From Celeribacter baekdonensis (GTDB lineage Bacteria > Pseudomonadota > Alphaproteobacteria > Rhodobacterales > Rhodobacteraceae), in contig NZ_CP028475.1 in assembly GCF_003047105.1 (NCBI RefSeq), positions 3,038,001 through 3,102,000 of the forward strand: a stretch of 64,000 nt of DNA, in the 5' to 3' direction. Under the pieces are notes generated by a model that saw only the letters and a list, made by a program, of their open reading frames with translations, was not told the DNA's origin and ran no database searches. A program made the position numbers and the translations under genes. This document shows, piece by piece, positions 36,305 to 43,848 of this stretch; position 1 is the first letter of the stretch, and every line of letters begins with the position of its first letter.

Positions 36305-36343
36305 AAAACACCCCTGCTCGGCTATTTCAGAGCGGGGTGTTTT
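36305..36343 (-). terminator. Terminator downstream of the DUF1244 operon
   Basis: The arms AAAACACCCC-T-GCTC and GAGC-G-GGGTGTTTT enclose a loop of about 10 bases with a T run on the minus strand. It lies about 80 bases after the last gene of the three-gene minus-strand run. Confidence 0.8.
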
Positions 36344-36376
36344 GGTCAATATAGTATTAATATTACAATGAGTTGC

Positions 36377-36413
36377 GCGCAACAGTCTCAAAAATTACAC
36401 AAGACTGTTGTGC
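36377..36413. repeat. Inverted repeat, 12-bp arms
   Basis: GCGCAACAGTCT and AGACTGTTGTGC (11 of 12 paired) are separated by 13 bases, just after the DUF1244 stop and before the terminator at 36305. There is no T run; it may be an mRNA 3' structure. Confidence 0.6.
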
Positions 36414-36422
36414 AATGGGAAA

Positions 36423-36752
36423 CTATGGTTTGTCAGCTTCGCCTACGTTTTCGGCAAAGGCCGTTTTGAACGCGTCTTGTTGTTCGGCGCTCGCTTCCGT
36501 CTGAGACTGGGTTTTCCAGTCCTCATAGGGCATCCCGTAATACAGCTCGCGCGCCGCGTCTTTGCTCATCTCAATGCCACGCTCATTGGCGGCCTCTTGC
36601 ACCCAGCGCGACAGGCAATTGCGGCAAAACCCGGCCAGATTCATCATGTCGATGTTTTGCACGTCGGTGCGTTTTTCCATCAAATGCGCGCGCAGGGTGC
36701 GAAAGGCGGCGGCCTCAAGTTCGATCATGGTTTTTGCGTCGATTTGGTCCAT
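36423..36752 (-). CDS. DUF1244 domain protein
   Basis: 109 aa. The conserved core RTDVQNIDMMNLAGFCRNCLSRWVQEAANERG...ARELYYGMPYEDWK is the DUF1244 family, small proteins of unknown function with a conserved CRNC pair that could bind metal. It is the last gene of a minus-strand run with the CHMI-like gene (5-base gap) and N-formylglutamate amidohydrolase. Confidence 0.9.
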   Translation of the reverse strand: MDQIDAKTMIELEAAAFRTLRAHLMEKRTDVQNIDMMNLAGFCRNCLSRWVQEAANERGIEMSKDAARELYYGMPYEDWKTQSQTEASAEQQDAFKTAFAENVGEADKP

Positions 36753-36757
36753 CTGAC

Positions 36758-37102
36758 TTATCCTTTCACACGTTTGGCATAGGCGGTTTTGTTCATGTCG
36801 CGGACATCGACGGACAGGCTGCCGACACTGGGCAGCACCGCATCCATCGCGTGCAACACGATGTCGGACAGTCGCGCTTTGGTGTCATCGGCGCGCCCGG
36901 CCAAAAGGTAGAGCGTGGCATGGGCGAAGGTCTGCGGTTCCGTTCCGATGTGGAAATAGGGCTGTGGCCGGGCACGAATTTTGAGCGCCGGGGCGTTGAT
37001 TTCGACATCCAAAATCAGCGCGTCAAACACGGATTTACAGAGCAAATCCATGTCAAAGCTGGCTTCTAAACCAGCGGAAAAATCAATCACGACATGGGGC
37101 AT
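36758..37102 (-). CDS. 5-carboxymethyl-2-hydroxymuconate isomerase-like tautomerase
   Basis: 114 aa. Pro follows the initiator Met (MPHVVIDFS), the catalytic base of the tautomerase superfamily once Met is removed. Spacing and the core (FHIGTEPQTFAHATLYLLAGR) match CHMI (HpaF), an enzyme of homoprotocatechuate breakdown. No other hpa genes are nearby, so the true substrate may differ. The amidohydrolase gene ends 3 bases upstream. Confidence 0.85.
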   Translation of the reverse strand: MPHVVIDFSAGLEASFDMDLLCKSVFDALILDVEINAPALKIRARPQPYFHIGTEPQTFAHATLYLLAGRADDTKARLSDIVLHAMDAVLPSVGSLSVDVRDMNKTAYAKRVKG

Positions 37103-37105
37103 GGG

Positions 37106-37879
37106 TTACAGTCCTGTTGCTTTGAGGGTCTCGGTTAAAATCGGGGCCAAAAGCCCCGCCCATAGGCGCTGATCCGCCTCAGTTTCGATCAGATCAGAAC
37201 GCAGTTCAATCAACAGATTGAGCCGCCCGTGTTTGAGCGCATGGGTGTCAATTGCATCGCCGGGCAGGTGGCCATCATAAGGGTCGTTGTCGCCAATCAC
37301 CAATCGTTCGCCACGCCGCTCAACTTCGGCTTTTAAGGCCGGTGCGGCCTCCAGCGCCTTGATGAACGGATCGGTGATGCGGCGATCATAGGCCGACAGA
37401 ATGCCGACCTGCCACGGGCGGGGAGGGCGGTTTTTGAGTTGCGGCGTAAAGGAATGCACCGCACAGATCACCACGTCGTCACGCTGTGCGGCCAGCGCTT
37501 CGTAGGCGGCGTGATAGGGGTGATGATAGGCCGTGATCCGGCGTGTAACCTCTTTGGCGTTGGCATGGCGATTACCGGCAATGATCGTGCCATCATAGAG
37601 TTTCATCACCAAAGTCGGGTCGGTTTCGCCCCGATTTGGGTCGATCACAAGCCGCGAAAAATCGGTTTCGATGCTGGGGCTGTCCAACAGGCGCGCCAAT
37701 TCCCGCGTGACCCCGCGCGCGCCAATGTCATAGGCAATATGACGCGCCATATCGGCCTCAGAGAGGCCAAGGTCGCCGCCCAATTCCTCAGGCACGCGGT
37801 TCGTCGCGTGGTCGCAGGTCACCAAAAAGCGACCCGGACGATCCACGCCAAAGATGTGAAATGGGGCTTTTGCGGTCAT
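37106..37879 (-). CDS. N-formylglutamate amidohydrolase family
   Basis: 257 aa from ATG 37879, which follows AAGGTGA; an ATG ten codons upstream is possible. PF05013 features: FLVTCDHATNRVPEELGGDLGL, HIAYDIGARG, FSRLVIDPNR and VHSFTPQL. Members hydrolyse N-formylglutamate in histidine breakdown or related N-acyl amino acids. No hut genes are adjacent, so the in vivo substrate is open. Confidence 0.9.
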   Translation of the reverse strand: MTAKAPFHIFGVDRPGRFLVTCDHATNRVPEELGGDLGLSEADMARHIAYDIGARGVTRELARLLDSPSIETDFSRLVIDPNRGETDPTLVMKLYDGTIIAGNRHANAKEVTRRITAYHHPYHAAYEALAAQRDDVVICAVHSFTPQLKNRPPRPWQVGILSAYDRRITDPFIKALEAAPALKAEVERRGERLVIGDNDPYDGHLPGDAIDTHALKHGRLNLLIELRSDLIETEADQRLWAGLLAPILTETLKATGL

Positions 37880-38026
37880 TTTAACGTCACCTTGCCATGT
37901 CATTGCCATGTCATTTCCCCAATACGCGCTTTGATGGGAAAGGGCCAGTTGTGCCGCAAGGCCATTTGCGGCATAGAGGGGGTGGCCCGCCGCGAACCTA
38001 CAAAAACCGAGAGGATTTAAGGCAAA

Positions 38027-39475
38027 ATGAGACGCCTTCGGAATGTGAAAATCGTGGCCACTTTGGGCCCCGCTTCCAATGACTATACAACCATCCGCGC
38101 GCTGTCAGAGGCCGGTGCGGATGTGTTCCGTTTGAATATGAGCCATGGCGACCACGAAGAAATCCGTGCCCGTCACGCGATCATTCGCAAGATCGAAACC
38201 GATCTTGGCCGCCCGATTGCCATTTTGGCCGACCTTCAGGGGCCGAAATTGCGGGTGGGTAAATTTGCCTCCGGCGCGCATGATTTGGAGGAGGGCGACA
38301 AGTTCCGCCTCGATCTGGACGCGGCGGATGGCGATGGCAAGCGCGTGCAACTGCCGCACCCCGAAATTTTCGCAGCGCTCAAACCCGGCGCTTCGTTGTT
38401 GGTCAATGACGGTAAAATTCGCCTCACCGTCGAAGACTGCGGTGAAGATTACGCCAATTGCGTTGTGATGGTTGGCGGGACGATTTCGAACCGCAAAGGC
38501 GTGAACGTCCCCGATGTGGTGCTGCCGCTGGCCGCGCTGTCGCCGAAAGACCTTAAAGATCTCGAATTCGTCTGCGAACTCGGCGTCGATTGGGTGGCGC
38601 TGTCGTTTGTGCAGCGTCCCGAAGATGTGCTTCAGGCTAAAGAACTGGTCAAAGGCCGCGCGTCGGTTTTGGCCAAGATCGAAAAGCCTTCTGCGGTCGA
38701 GAGTTTTGATGACATCCTGGCCGTTTCTGACGGGATTATGGTCGCGCGCGGTGATTTGGGCGTGGAATTGCCAGTTCAGGCCGTTCCGCCAATCCAAAAA
38801 CGCCTGACGCGCAAATGTCGCGCCGCCGCCAAGCCGGTGATCGTTGCGACCCAGATGCTTGAGAGCATGATCGAAAGCCCGATGCCCACCCGCGCCGAAG
38901 TGTCTGACGTGGCGACCGCCATCTATGAGGGCGCCGACGCCATCATGTTGTCGGCGGAATCTGCGGCGGGCAATTACCCGGTCGAAGCCGTGACCACGAT
39001 GAGCAATGTGGCCAAAGAGGTCGAAAACGATCCGGTTTACCGCGATGTTTTGGATGCGTCCCGGTCTGGCACCAAAAAGAAAACCGTGGCGGATGCGATT
39101 GTGTCTGCGGCGCGTGAAATCGCTGAGACCACTGAAATCAAAGCCATCGTGTGTTATTCCGAATCCGGCACCACGGCGGCGCTGACCGCGCGCGAACGGC
39201 CACATGTGCCGATTATTGCCATGACGTCGCGCCGGGGCACCGCGCGCAAGCTGTGCCTCTATTGGGGTATGCATTGCGTCATGACCGGCGAAGTCGAACG
39301 GTTCAAAATGGCCGTGGTCAATGCGGCGCGCGCGGCGCGGACATCGGGCTTTGCCACAGAGGCCGATAAAATCGTCGTCATTGCGGGCATTCCGTTCAAT
39401 CAACCGGGTTCGACCAACATCTTACGCGTCGCGCCTTGCGAGGAACGCTTGATTTTCAACACCGATCCCGAATAA
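38027..39475 (+). CDS. pyk: Pyruvate kinase
   Basis: 482 aa. It makes pyruvate and ATP from phosphoenolpyruvate. VATLGPASNDYTTIRAL, RLNMSHGDHEE, the active-site LAKIEKPSAVE with its Lys, the Mg site MVARGDLGVELP and the C-terminal allosteric-type domain ending at GSTNILRV are in order. Length fits the family. Confidence 0.97.
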   Translation: MRRLRNVKIVATLGPASNDYTTIRALSEAGADVFRLNMSHGDHEEIRARHAIIRKIETDLGRPIAILADLQGPKLRVGKFASGAHDLEEGDKFRLDLDAADGDGKRVQLPHPEIFAALKPGASLLVNDGKIRLTVEDCGEDYANCVVMVGGTISNRKGVNVPDVVLPLAALSPKDLKDLEFVCELGVDWVALSFVQRPEDVLQAKELVKGRASVLAKIEKPSAVESFDDILAVSDGIMVARGDLGVELPVQAVPPIQKRLTRKCRAAAKPVIVATQMLESMIESPMPTRAEVSDVATAIYEGADAIMLSAESAAGNYPVEAVTTMSNVAKEVENDPVYRDVLDASRSGTKKKTVADAIVSAAREIAETTEIKAIVCYSESGTTAALTARERPHVPIIAMTSRRGTARKLCLYWGMHCVMTGEVERFKMAVVNAARAARTSGFATEADKIVVIAGIPFNQPGSTNILRVAPCEERLIFNTDPE

Positions 39476-39509
39476 TGGCCACAACTTAAGGTCTTTAAGG
39501 AACGGCATC

Positions 39510-39731
39510 ATGGATACGGATCTTTTTCTTGTTCTGGGCACCGCGATTTGTGTGCTTGCCGTTCCGGCCTTTGTCAGTGCCTTTTCCGACAGTCGTCCCC
39601 CACGGGGGGCGGCGATTATGGTGATGATTGGTGGGGGGCTTTTGGTCGCCGCCGTCACCAAGCACCCCGGCGGATATGCCATCAATGACATCCCGGATGC
39701 TGTGATGCGGGTGATAGGGCATTATTTCTAG
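39510..39731 (+). CDS. Small two-helix membrane protein
   Basis: 73 aa. Two hydrophobic helices (residues about 5-24 and 35-50) flank a basic SDSRPPRG loop. No known function. It starts 34 bases after pyk and precedes the ribosomal protein genes by 132 bases. The coding reading is supported by an AAGGA ribosome site and the membrane pattern. Confidence 0.7.
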   Translation: MDTDLFLVLGTAICVLAVPAFVSAFSDSRPPRGAAIMVMIGGGLLVAAVTKHPGGYAINDIPDAVMRVIGHYF

Positions 39732-39863
39732 GCCCTGAGGACACTCAAGGCTTGCAAACTCCCAAAATGGTCTGTAGTTGCACGCGCTCATGGTGCGCGT
39801 CCGGCGAAATGGCATGCCGAGTCGCGCGTATAACCATCCGATCACTCGAATAAGGAGATGGAA

Positions 39864-40064
39864 ATGCCAAAGATGAAGACAAAGTCGAGCGCTAAAAAGC
39901 GCTTTAAAATGACCGCCACTGGCAAGGTCAAAGCGGGTCAAGCCGGCAAACGCCACGGCATGATCAAGCGTACAACGAAATTTATCCGTGACGCACGTGG
40001 GACAACCACGCTCTCCGCACCTGATGCGAAGATCGTGAAATCCTATATGCCGTACAACCGTTAA
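39864..40064 (+). CDS. rpmI: 50S ribosomal protein L35
   Basis: 66 aa, very basic. [23 protein letters not shown]...[20 protein letters not shown] is L35. The start was set at MPKMK; the upstream in-frame ATG (39858) adds two unlikely residues. AAGGAG lies close upstream. rplT follows after 15 bases; infC is not in the window. Confidence 0.97.
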   Translation: MPKMKTKSSAKKRFKMTATGKVKAGQAGKRHGMIKRTTKFIRDARGTTTLSAPDAKIVKSYMPYNR

Positions 40065-40079
40065 TAGGGAGACTAAGAT

Positions 40080-40442
40080 ATGTCCCGCACCAAAGGTGGT
40101 ACCGTCACCCACGCCCGTCACCGCAAAGTCATCAAAGCCGCAAAAGGCTATTATGGCGCGCGTTCGCGTAACTTCCGCACAGCCACACAGGCTGTCGACA
40201 AGGCCAACCAATACGCCACACGCGACCGTAAGGTCCGTAAGCGTAACTTCCGCGCCTTGTGGATTCAGCGGATCAACGCCGCTGTGCGTAGCCACGACGA
40301 ATCCCTGACATATTCCAAATTCATCAACGGCCTGTCCTTGGCTGGCATCGAAGTGGACCGCAAAGTCCTCGCCGATCTCGCCATCCACGAGCCGGATGCA
40401 TTTGGCGCCATCGTCAATCAGGCGAAGGCTGCTTTGGCGTAA
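40080..40442 (+). CDS. rplT: 50S ribosomal protein L20
   Basis: 120 aa, basic and helical. [33 protein letters not shown]...[18 protein letters not shown] is L20, which binds 23S rRNA early in assembly and often regulates its own operon. Confidence 0.98.
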   Translation: MSRTKGGTVTHARHRKVIKAAKGYYGARSRNFRTATQAVDKANQYATRDRKVRKRNFRALWIQRINAAVRSHDESLTYSKFINGLSLAGIEVDRKVLADLAIHEPDAFGAIVNQAKAALA

Positions 40443-40467
40443 GCCTTCGCATCTTTGATACGATTTG

Positions 40468-40496
40468 AGGCCGCCTTTCGGGGCGGCCTTTTCTTT
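40468..40496 (+). terminator. Terminator of rpmI-rplT
   Basis: AGGCCGCC and GGCGGCCT pair around a 6-base loop and are followed by TTTTC and more T. Confidence 0.93.
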
Positions 40497-40525
40497 TGGG
40501 GGTGGGCCAAGGGTCGTGCGCGCGG

Positions 40526-41587
40526 TCAAAGACGGGTCGCGCCCTCGGCCTCAGCGATTTTGTAGATGCTGTCATCCGCAAAGCGGTCGCTTTCGGCATT
40601 TTGCAGCACCACATGAATGTTCGCGTCGGACAGTTGATCGGGTGTGACCCCAAGCAGTACGGCGTGACCGACACTGGCCCCCTCAAGAGACGCGGCCTCT
40701 TCTTCGCTCAATGCAGCGGGTTGCACCAAGGTGCCAGGTCCCAATTCCGTGTCAATCTCTGTCAATGTGTAGGCCATATCGACCGAACTGGCTCCATCAG
40801 GCAGGACCGCATCGGCATCATAGACCCCCAGCAAAAGCATGTCTTCGGCGGGGTCAAAGTCGGTGATCACCGCATTCGGATTGTCACCAGATTCGGTATA
40901 GACCATCACATGATCTGCTCCCTGCCCAAGAGAGATCAGGTTCACACCATCTTCGATGACAATCCCATCATCGCCATCACCCGCGACGATCACATCGGCG
41001 CGGTTGTCATCGGCATAGCTGCGGTCATAACGGCTATCATAGATATTATCATTGCCAGCACCGCCATAGATCACGTCCGATCCATCGCCGCCGACGATAA
41101 GATCGTCCCCATCGCCGCCAGACAAAATATCATTGCCCTCTTCGCCGAAAATTTGGTCGTACCCGCCGCGACCAAAGATGGTGTCATCGCCTTCATCGCC
41201 AAAGAAGACGTCCCAATTGTCGCCATCAGAGCCCAAAAGCACGTCATCGCCCGCGCCCGCAAAAATCGGATCGCTGCCGCCTGTGATATCATCTGGAATG
41301 GCGATAAAGTCGTTATCAGGCGTGCCTTGGTTGTTCGACCAATCGGTGTCCGTGTAGATTTGTAAGAGATCGTCTTCGTTCTCGACCTCACCCTGCGCCA
41401 AAATCGGGTCTTCCAAAAACGCGGTTTCCAGATCGTTGATTGCGCTCTCATCCAAAAGCGCCAGATCTTGATCTAAATCGGCCTCTTCAATGTCTTCAGA
41501 CGGGGATGAATCGAACCAATCAATCAGCCCCGTCATGGAAGCAAGCGCGACCGTTCCCAACGCCGACAAAAGAAATAACTCGAGCAT
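40526..41587 (-). CDS. Second small RTX-type calcium-binding protein
   Basis: 353 aa. Same plan as the gene at 35320: a hydrophobic N-terminus (MLELFLLSALGTVALASMTGLI), an acidic linker, glycine/aspartate nonapeptides (residues about 105-220: FAGAGDDVLLGSDGDN, FGRGGYDQIFGEEGND and similar) and a C-terminal module with VITDFDPAEDMLLLGVYD. The C-terminal tail is longer. It is probably a cell-associated Ca-binding protein; function unknown. It converges on rplT. Confidence 0.85.
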   Translation of the reverse strand: MLELFLLSALGTVALASMTGLIDWFDSSPSEDIEEADLDQDLALLDESAINDLETAFLEDPILAQGEVENEDDLLQIYTDTDWSNNQGTPDNDFIAIPDDITGGSDPIFAGAGDDVLLGSDGDNWDVFFGDEGDDTIFGRGGYDQIFGEEGNDILSGGDGDDLIVGGDGSDVIYGGAGNDNIYDSRYDRSYADDNRADVIVAGDGDDGIVIEDGVNLISLGQGADHVMVYTESGDNPNAVITDFDPAEDMLLLGVYDADAVLPDGASSVDMAYTLTEIDTELGPGTLVQPAALSEEEAASLEGASVGHAVLLGVTPDQLSDANIHVVLQNAESDRFADDSIYKIAEAEGATRL

Positions 41588-41752
41588 GTCTGAAACCCCC
41601 TAACACATGACTCATTCACCTGACTGCCATAGGTTATCTGGCTTTGCGTGGAAATCATCCTTTTTCTCAGGGGTGGCATTGGGCGCAATGCTTGTGTCGC
41701 GCGCCCTGTCGCGGTAAGTGCCAGACAAGCAAGTTTCGCACGGGGCCGGACC

Positions 41753-42871
41753 ATGGACGATCTGAAAAACAAATACCTCACCGCCATTCTGACGGCGGGG
41801 GACGAGTCGACGCTTGAGGACATTCGTCTTCAGGCCGTCGGCAAAAAAGGCGAAGTCGCTCTCAAGATGCGTGAACTGGGTAAAATGACCCCGGAAGAGC
41901 GCCAAGAGATGGGACCGAAACTCAACGCTTTGAAAGACGAGATCAACTCTGCGCTGGCCGCCAAAAAGGTCGCGTTGGAAGATGCCGCTTTGGATGCGCG
42001 TTTGGCCGAGGAGTGGTTGGACGTGACTTTGCCGTCGCGCGCCCGTCCGCAGGGCACCATTCACCCGATTTCGCGCGTCTCCGAGGAAATCTACGCCATC
42101 TTTGCCGATCTTGGCTTTGCCGTCGCAGAAGGCCCGCAGATCGAAGACGATTGGCACAATTTCGACGCGCTCAACATCGCGCCACATCACCCCGCGCGCC
42201 AGGAGCACGACACATTTTACATGCACCGTGCCGAGGGGGATGACCGCCCGAACCACGTTTTGCGCACCCACACCTCGCCGGTGCAAATCCGTTCGATGAT
42301 CGACCAGGGCGCGCCGATCCGCATCATCGCGCCGGGTCGGGTGTATCGTTCGGATTATGACCAAACCCACACGCCGATGTTCCACCAAGTCGAAGGCATG
42401 GCCATCGACAAGGACATCTCCATGGCGAACCTGAAATGGGTGTTGGAGGAATTCTACACCGCGTTTTTCGGCACCAAGGTCAAAACCCGCTTCCGCGCCT
42501 CGCATTTCCCTTTCACGGAACCCTCCGCCGAAGTCGATGTGCAATGCCGTTGGGAAAACGGGTCTGTGACCGTGGGCGAAGGCGACGATTGGCTCGAAGT
42601 CCTTGGCTCCGGCATGATGCATCCGAACGTGTTGAAATCCGGTGGGATCGACCCCGCACAGTGGCAAGGCTTTGCCTTTGGCATGGGCATCGACCGCTTG
42701 GCGATGCTGAAATACGGCATCCCCGATCTGCGGGCGTTCTTTGACAGTGACCTGCGCTGGTTGCGCCACTATGGGTTCAGCCCGCTGGGGGTTCCGACCT
42801 TGGCTGGGGGATTCACGGGTAATGGCAAGACCTTCTCTGACTTTTCGGGTCCACCAGAAGCAAGACCCTGA
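41753..42871 (+). CDS. pheS: Phenylalanyl-tRNA synthetase alpha subunit
   Basis: 372 aa. Class II motifs are intact: motif 2 region [17 protein letters not shown] and motif 3 [18 protein letters not shown]. It charges tRNA-Phe with PheT. The family normally ends soon after LRWLRHYGF...PTLxGG. Here a tail of about 15 residues (to SGPPEARP) replaces that end and overlaps the next gene by 50 bases, which suggests the insert downstream changed the pheS terminus. Start ATG 41753; the frame is open upstream without support. Confidence 0.95.
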   Translation: MDDLKNKYLTAILTAGDESTLEDIRLQAVGKKGEVALKMRELGKMTPEERQEMGPKLNALKDEINSALAAKKVALEDAALDARLAEEWLDVTLPSRARPQGTIHPISRVSEEIYAIFADLGFAVAEGPQIEDDWHNFDALNIAPHHPARQEHDTFYMHRAEGDDRPNHVLRTHTSPVQIRSMIDQGAPIRIIAPGRVYRSDYDQTHTPMFHQVEGMAIDKDISMANLKWVLEEFYTAFFGTKVKTRFRASHFPFTEPSAEVDVQCRWENGSVTVGEGDDWLEVLGSGMMHPNVLKSGGIDPAQWQGFAFGMGIDRLAMLKYGIPDLRAFFDSDLRWLRHYGFSPLGVPTLAGGFTGNGKTFSDFSGPPEARP

Positions 42872-43256
42872 ATTTTGGCATGAGTTTTGGTCGCAGTTGT
42901 TCAGAGAAGGTGTTTCAAACGCTTTTAAATGGGTTGGCTGGGCACTGCTGCTTGGTGGGCTTGGATATGTTCAAAGTGTAACCGAGAGCAGTTTGCTTGT
43001 ATTCGTATGGCTGATGTTAAGTCTGGGATTATGGATGAATATCGCTTCAGCGTTTAACTCGTGCATTACTATCATTGTTGGGCGAGGGGAGGCGCAGCGG
43101 AAATGGCGCTCTTCTGAAATAGTCATTAATTTGCTATTTCCCCTAGGGTTAACGCTGTGCTTTGGAGAGATCGCAATGCAAACTAGTTTTGCAATCACTG
43201 AGTTTCAGAAAGAGCTCTCGGGGCAAGCAGTGAGTGAACTTGGGAAAGAACAATGA
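42822..43256 (+). CDS. Low-GC three-helix membrane protein in the pheS-pheT gap
   Basis: 144 aa. Three hydrophobic helices (about residues 35-55, 60-82 and 105-125) with charged ends; no family recognised. A hand count of 43021-43080 gives about 40% G+C against about 60% in pheS, and codon choice is unlike the neighbours, so recent acquisition is likely. It starts inside the pheS tail and its TGA overlaps the ATG of a decayed pheT start fragment. Role unknown; a small toxin or immunity protein is a guess only. Confidence 0.6.
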   Translation: MARPSLTFRVHQKQDPEFWHEFWSQLFREGVSNAFKWVGWALLLGGLGYVQSVTESSLLVFVWLMLSLGLWMNIASAFNSCITIIVGRGEAQRKWRSSEIVINLLFPLGLTLCFGEIAMQTSFAITEFQKELSGQAVSELGKEQ

Positions 43257-43345
43257 AATTCACACACATACCTGACCCAAAGAGCATCTGGAAACTGAGA
43301 CCAACCTCGACGACATACTGTCCGCGGCAACCGATTTGACTTTCT
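43253..43345 (+). pseudogene. Decayed copy of the pheT 5' end
   Basis: About 90 bases align with the first 30 codons of intact pheT at 43849. Both begin ATGAAATTCAC, share CAAAGAGCATCTGGAAAC exactly, and encode EHLETxxxLDDIL...TDL, but this copy is frameshifted after its start and stops early. It differs at many positions from the resident gene, so it is an old or foreign copy, not a recent duplication. Confidence 0.8.
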
Positions 43346-43365
43346 GAAACGAAAGAATCTACAAA

Positions 43366-43797
43366 ATGACCAACCCAAACGACAACATGGAAGACCTCCA
43401 AGTCACCTATCCGGGGGCGGGGACGTTTAAATTGGCCGACACCAAAGCCCGGGTGGAACATCTCAACAGGTTGGTCGCGGCCAAACAAAAAACCGCCACC
43501 TGCCTGCCGTGGTCCGAGTTTGAAAACGATCAAGATGCCCTGCCGCAAAAGGGCCGGTGCGACATCATCGCCAACTGGGACGGCACCCCCGCCATGGTCG
43601 TGCGCACGGTGAGCGTCGACAAGATCAAGTTCCGCCATGTGACGCCGCAACTGGCGATGGCCGAGGGCGAGGACAAAGACATAGAAGCATGGCGCAAACG
43701 CACCGCCAAGGCGTTTGGCACGAAAGGCGTGTTGGATCGCGACACGGTATTGGTGTTTGAAACATTTGAACTGGTTGAGGATTTGAGCGTCCGCTGA
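43366..43797 (+). CDS. ASCH-domain protein
   Basis: 143 aa. The ASCH pattern (PUA-like RNA-binding fold) is visible: TFKLADTKARVEHLNRLVAAKQKTATC, WDGTPAMVVRTVSVDKIKFRHV, AMAEGEDKDIEAWRKRTAK and VLVFETFELVED. Relatives include the YqfB N4-acetylcytidine amidohydrolase and proposed RNA-binding regulators. G+C looks like the host. It sits between the pheT fragment and the intact pheT. Confidence 0.85.
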   Translation: MTNPNDNMEDLQVTYPGAGTFKLADTKARVEHLNRLVAAKQKTATCLPWSEFENDQDALPQKGRCDIIANWDGTPAMVVRTVSVDKIKFRHVTPQLAMAEGEDKDIEAWRKRTAKAFGTKGVLDRDTVLVFETFELVEDLSVR

Positions 43798-43848
43798 CGC
43801 CCCTCCCATCGCATGATCTAGGCCCGCGCGGGCAAAGGAGAACACGAC

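Noticed and set aside
39732..39863. L20-type autoregulatory structure before rpmI
   Set aside because: Only a 6-bp stem (ACGCGC with GCGCGT) is visible; this is too little to claim an L20 binding site.
41588..41752. Phe-rich leader peptide and attenuator before pheS
   Set aside because: The gap has no short ORF rich in Phe codons and no terminator hairpin.
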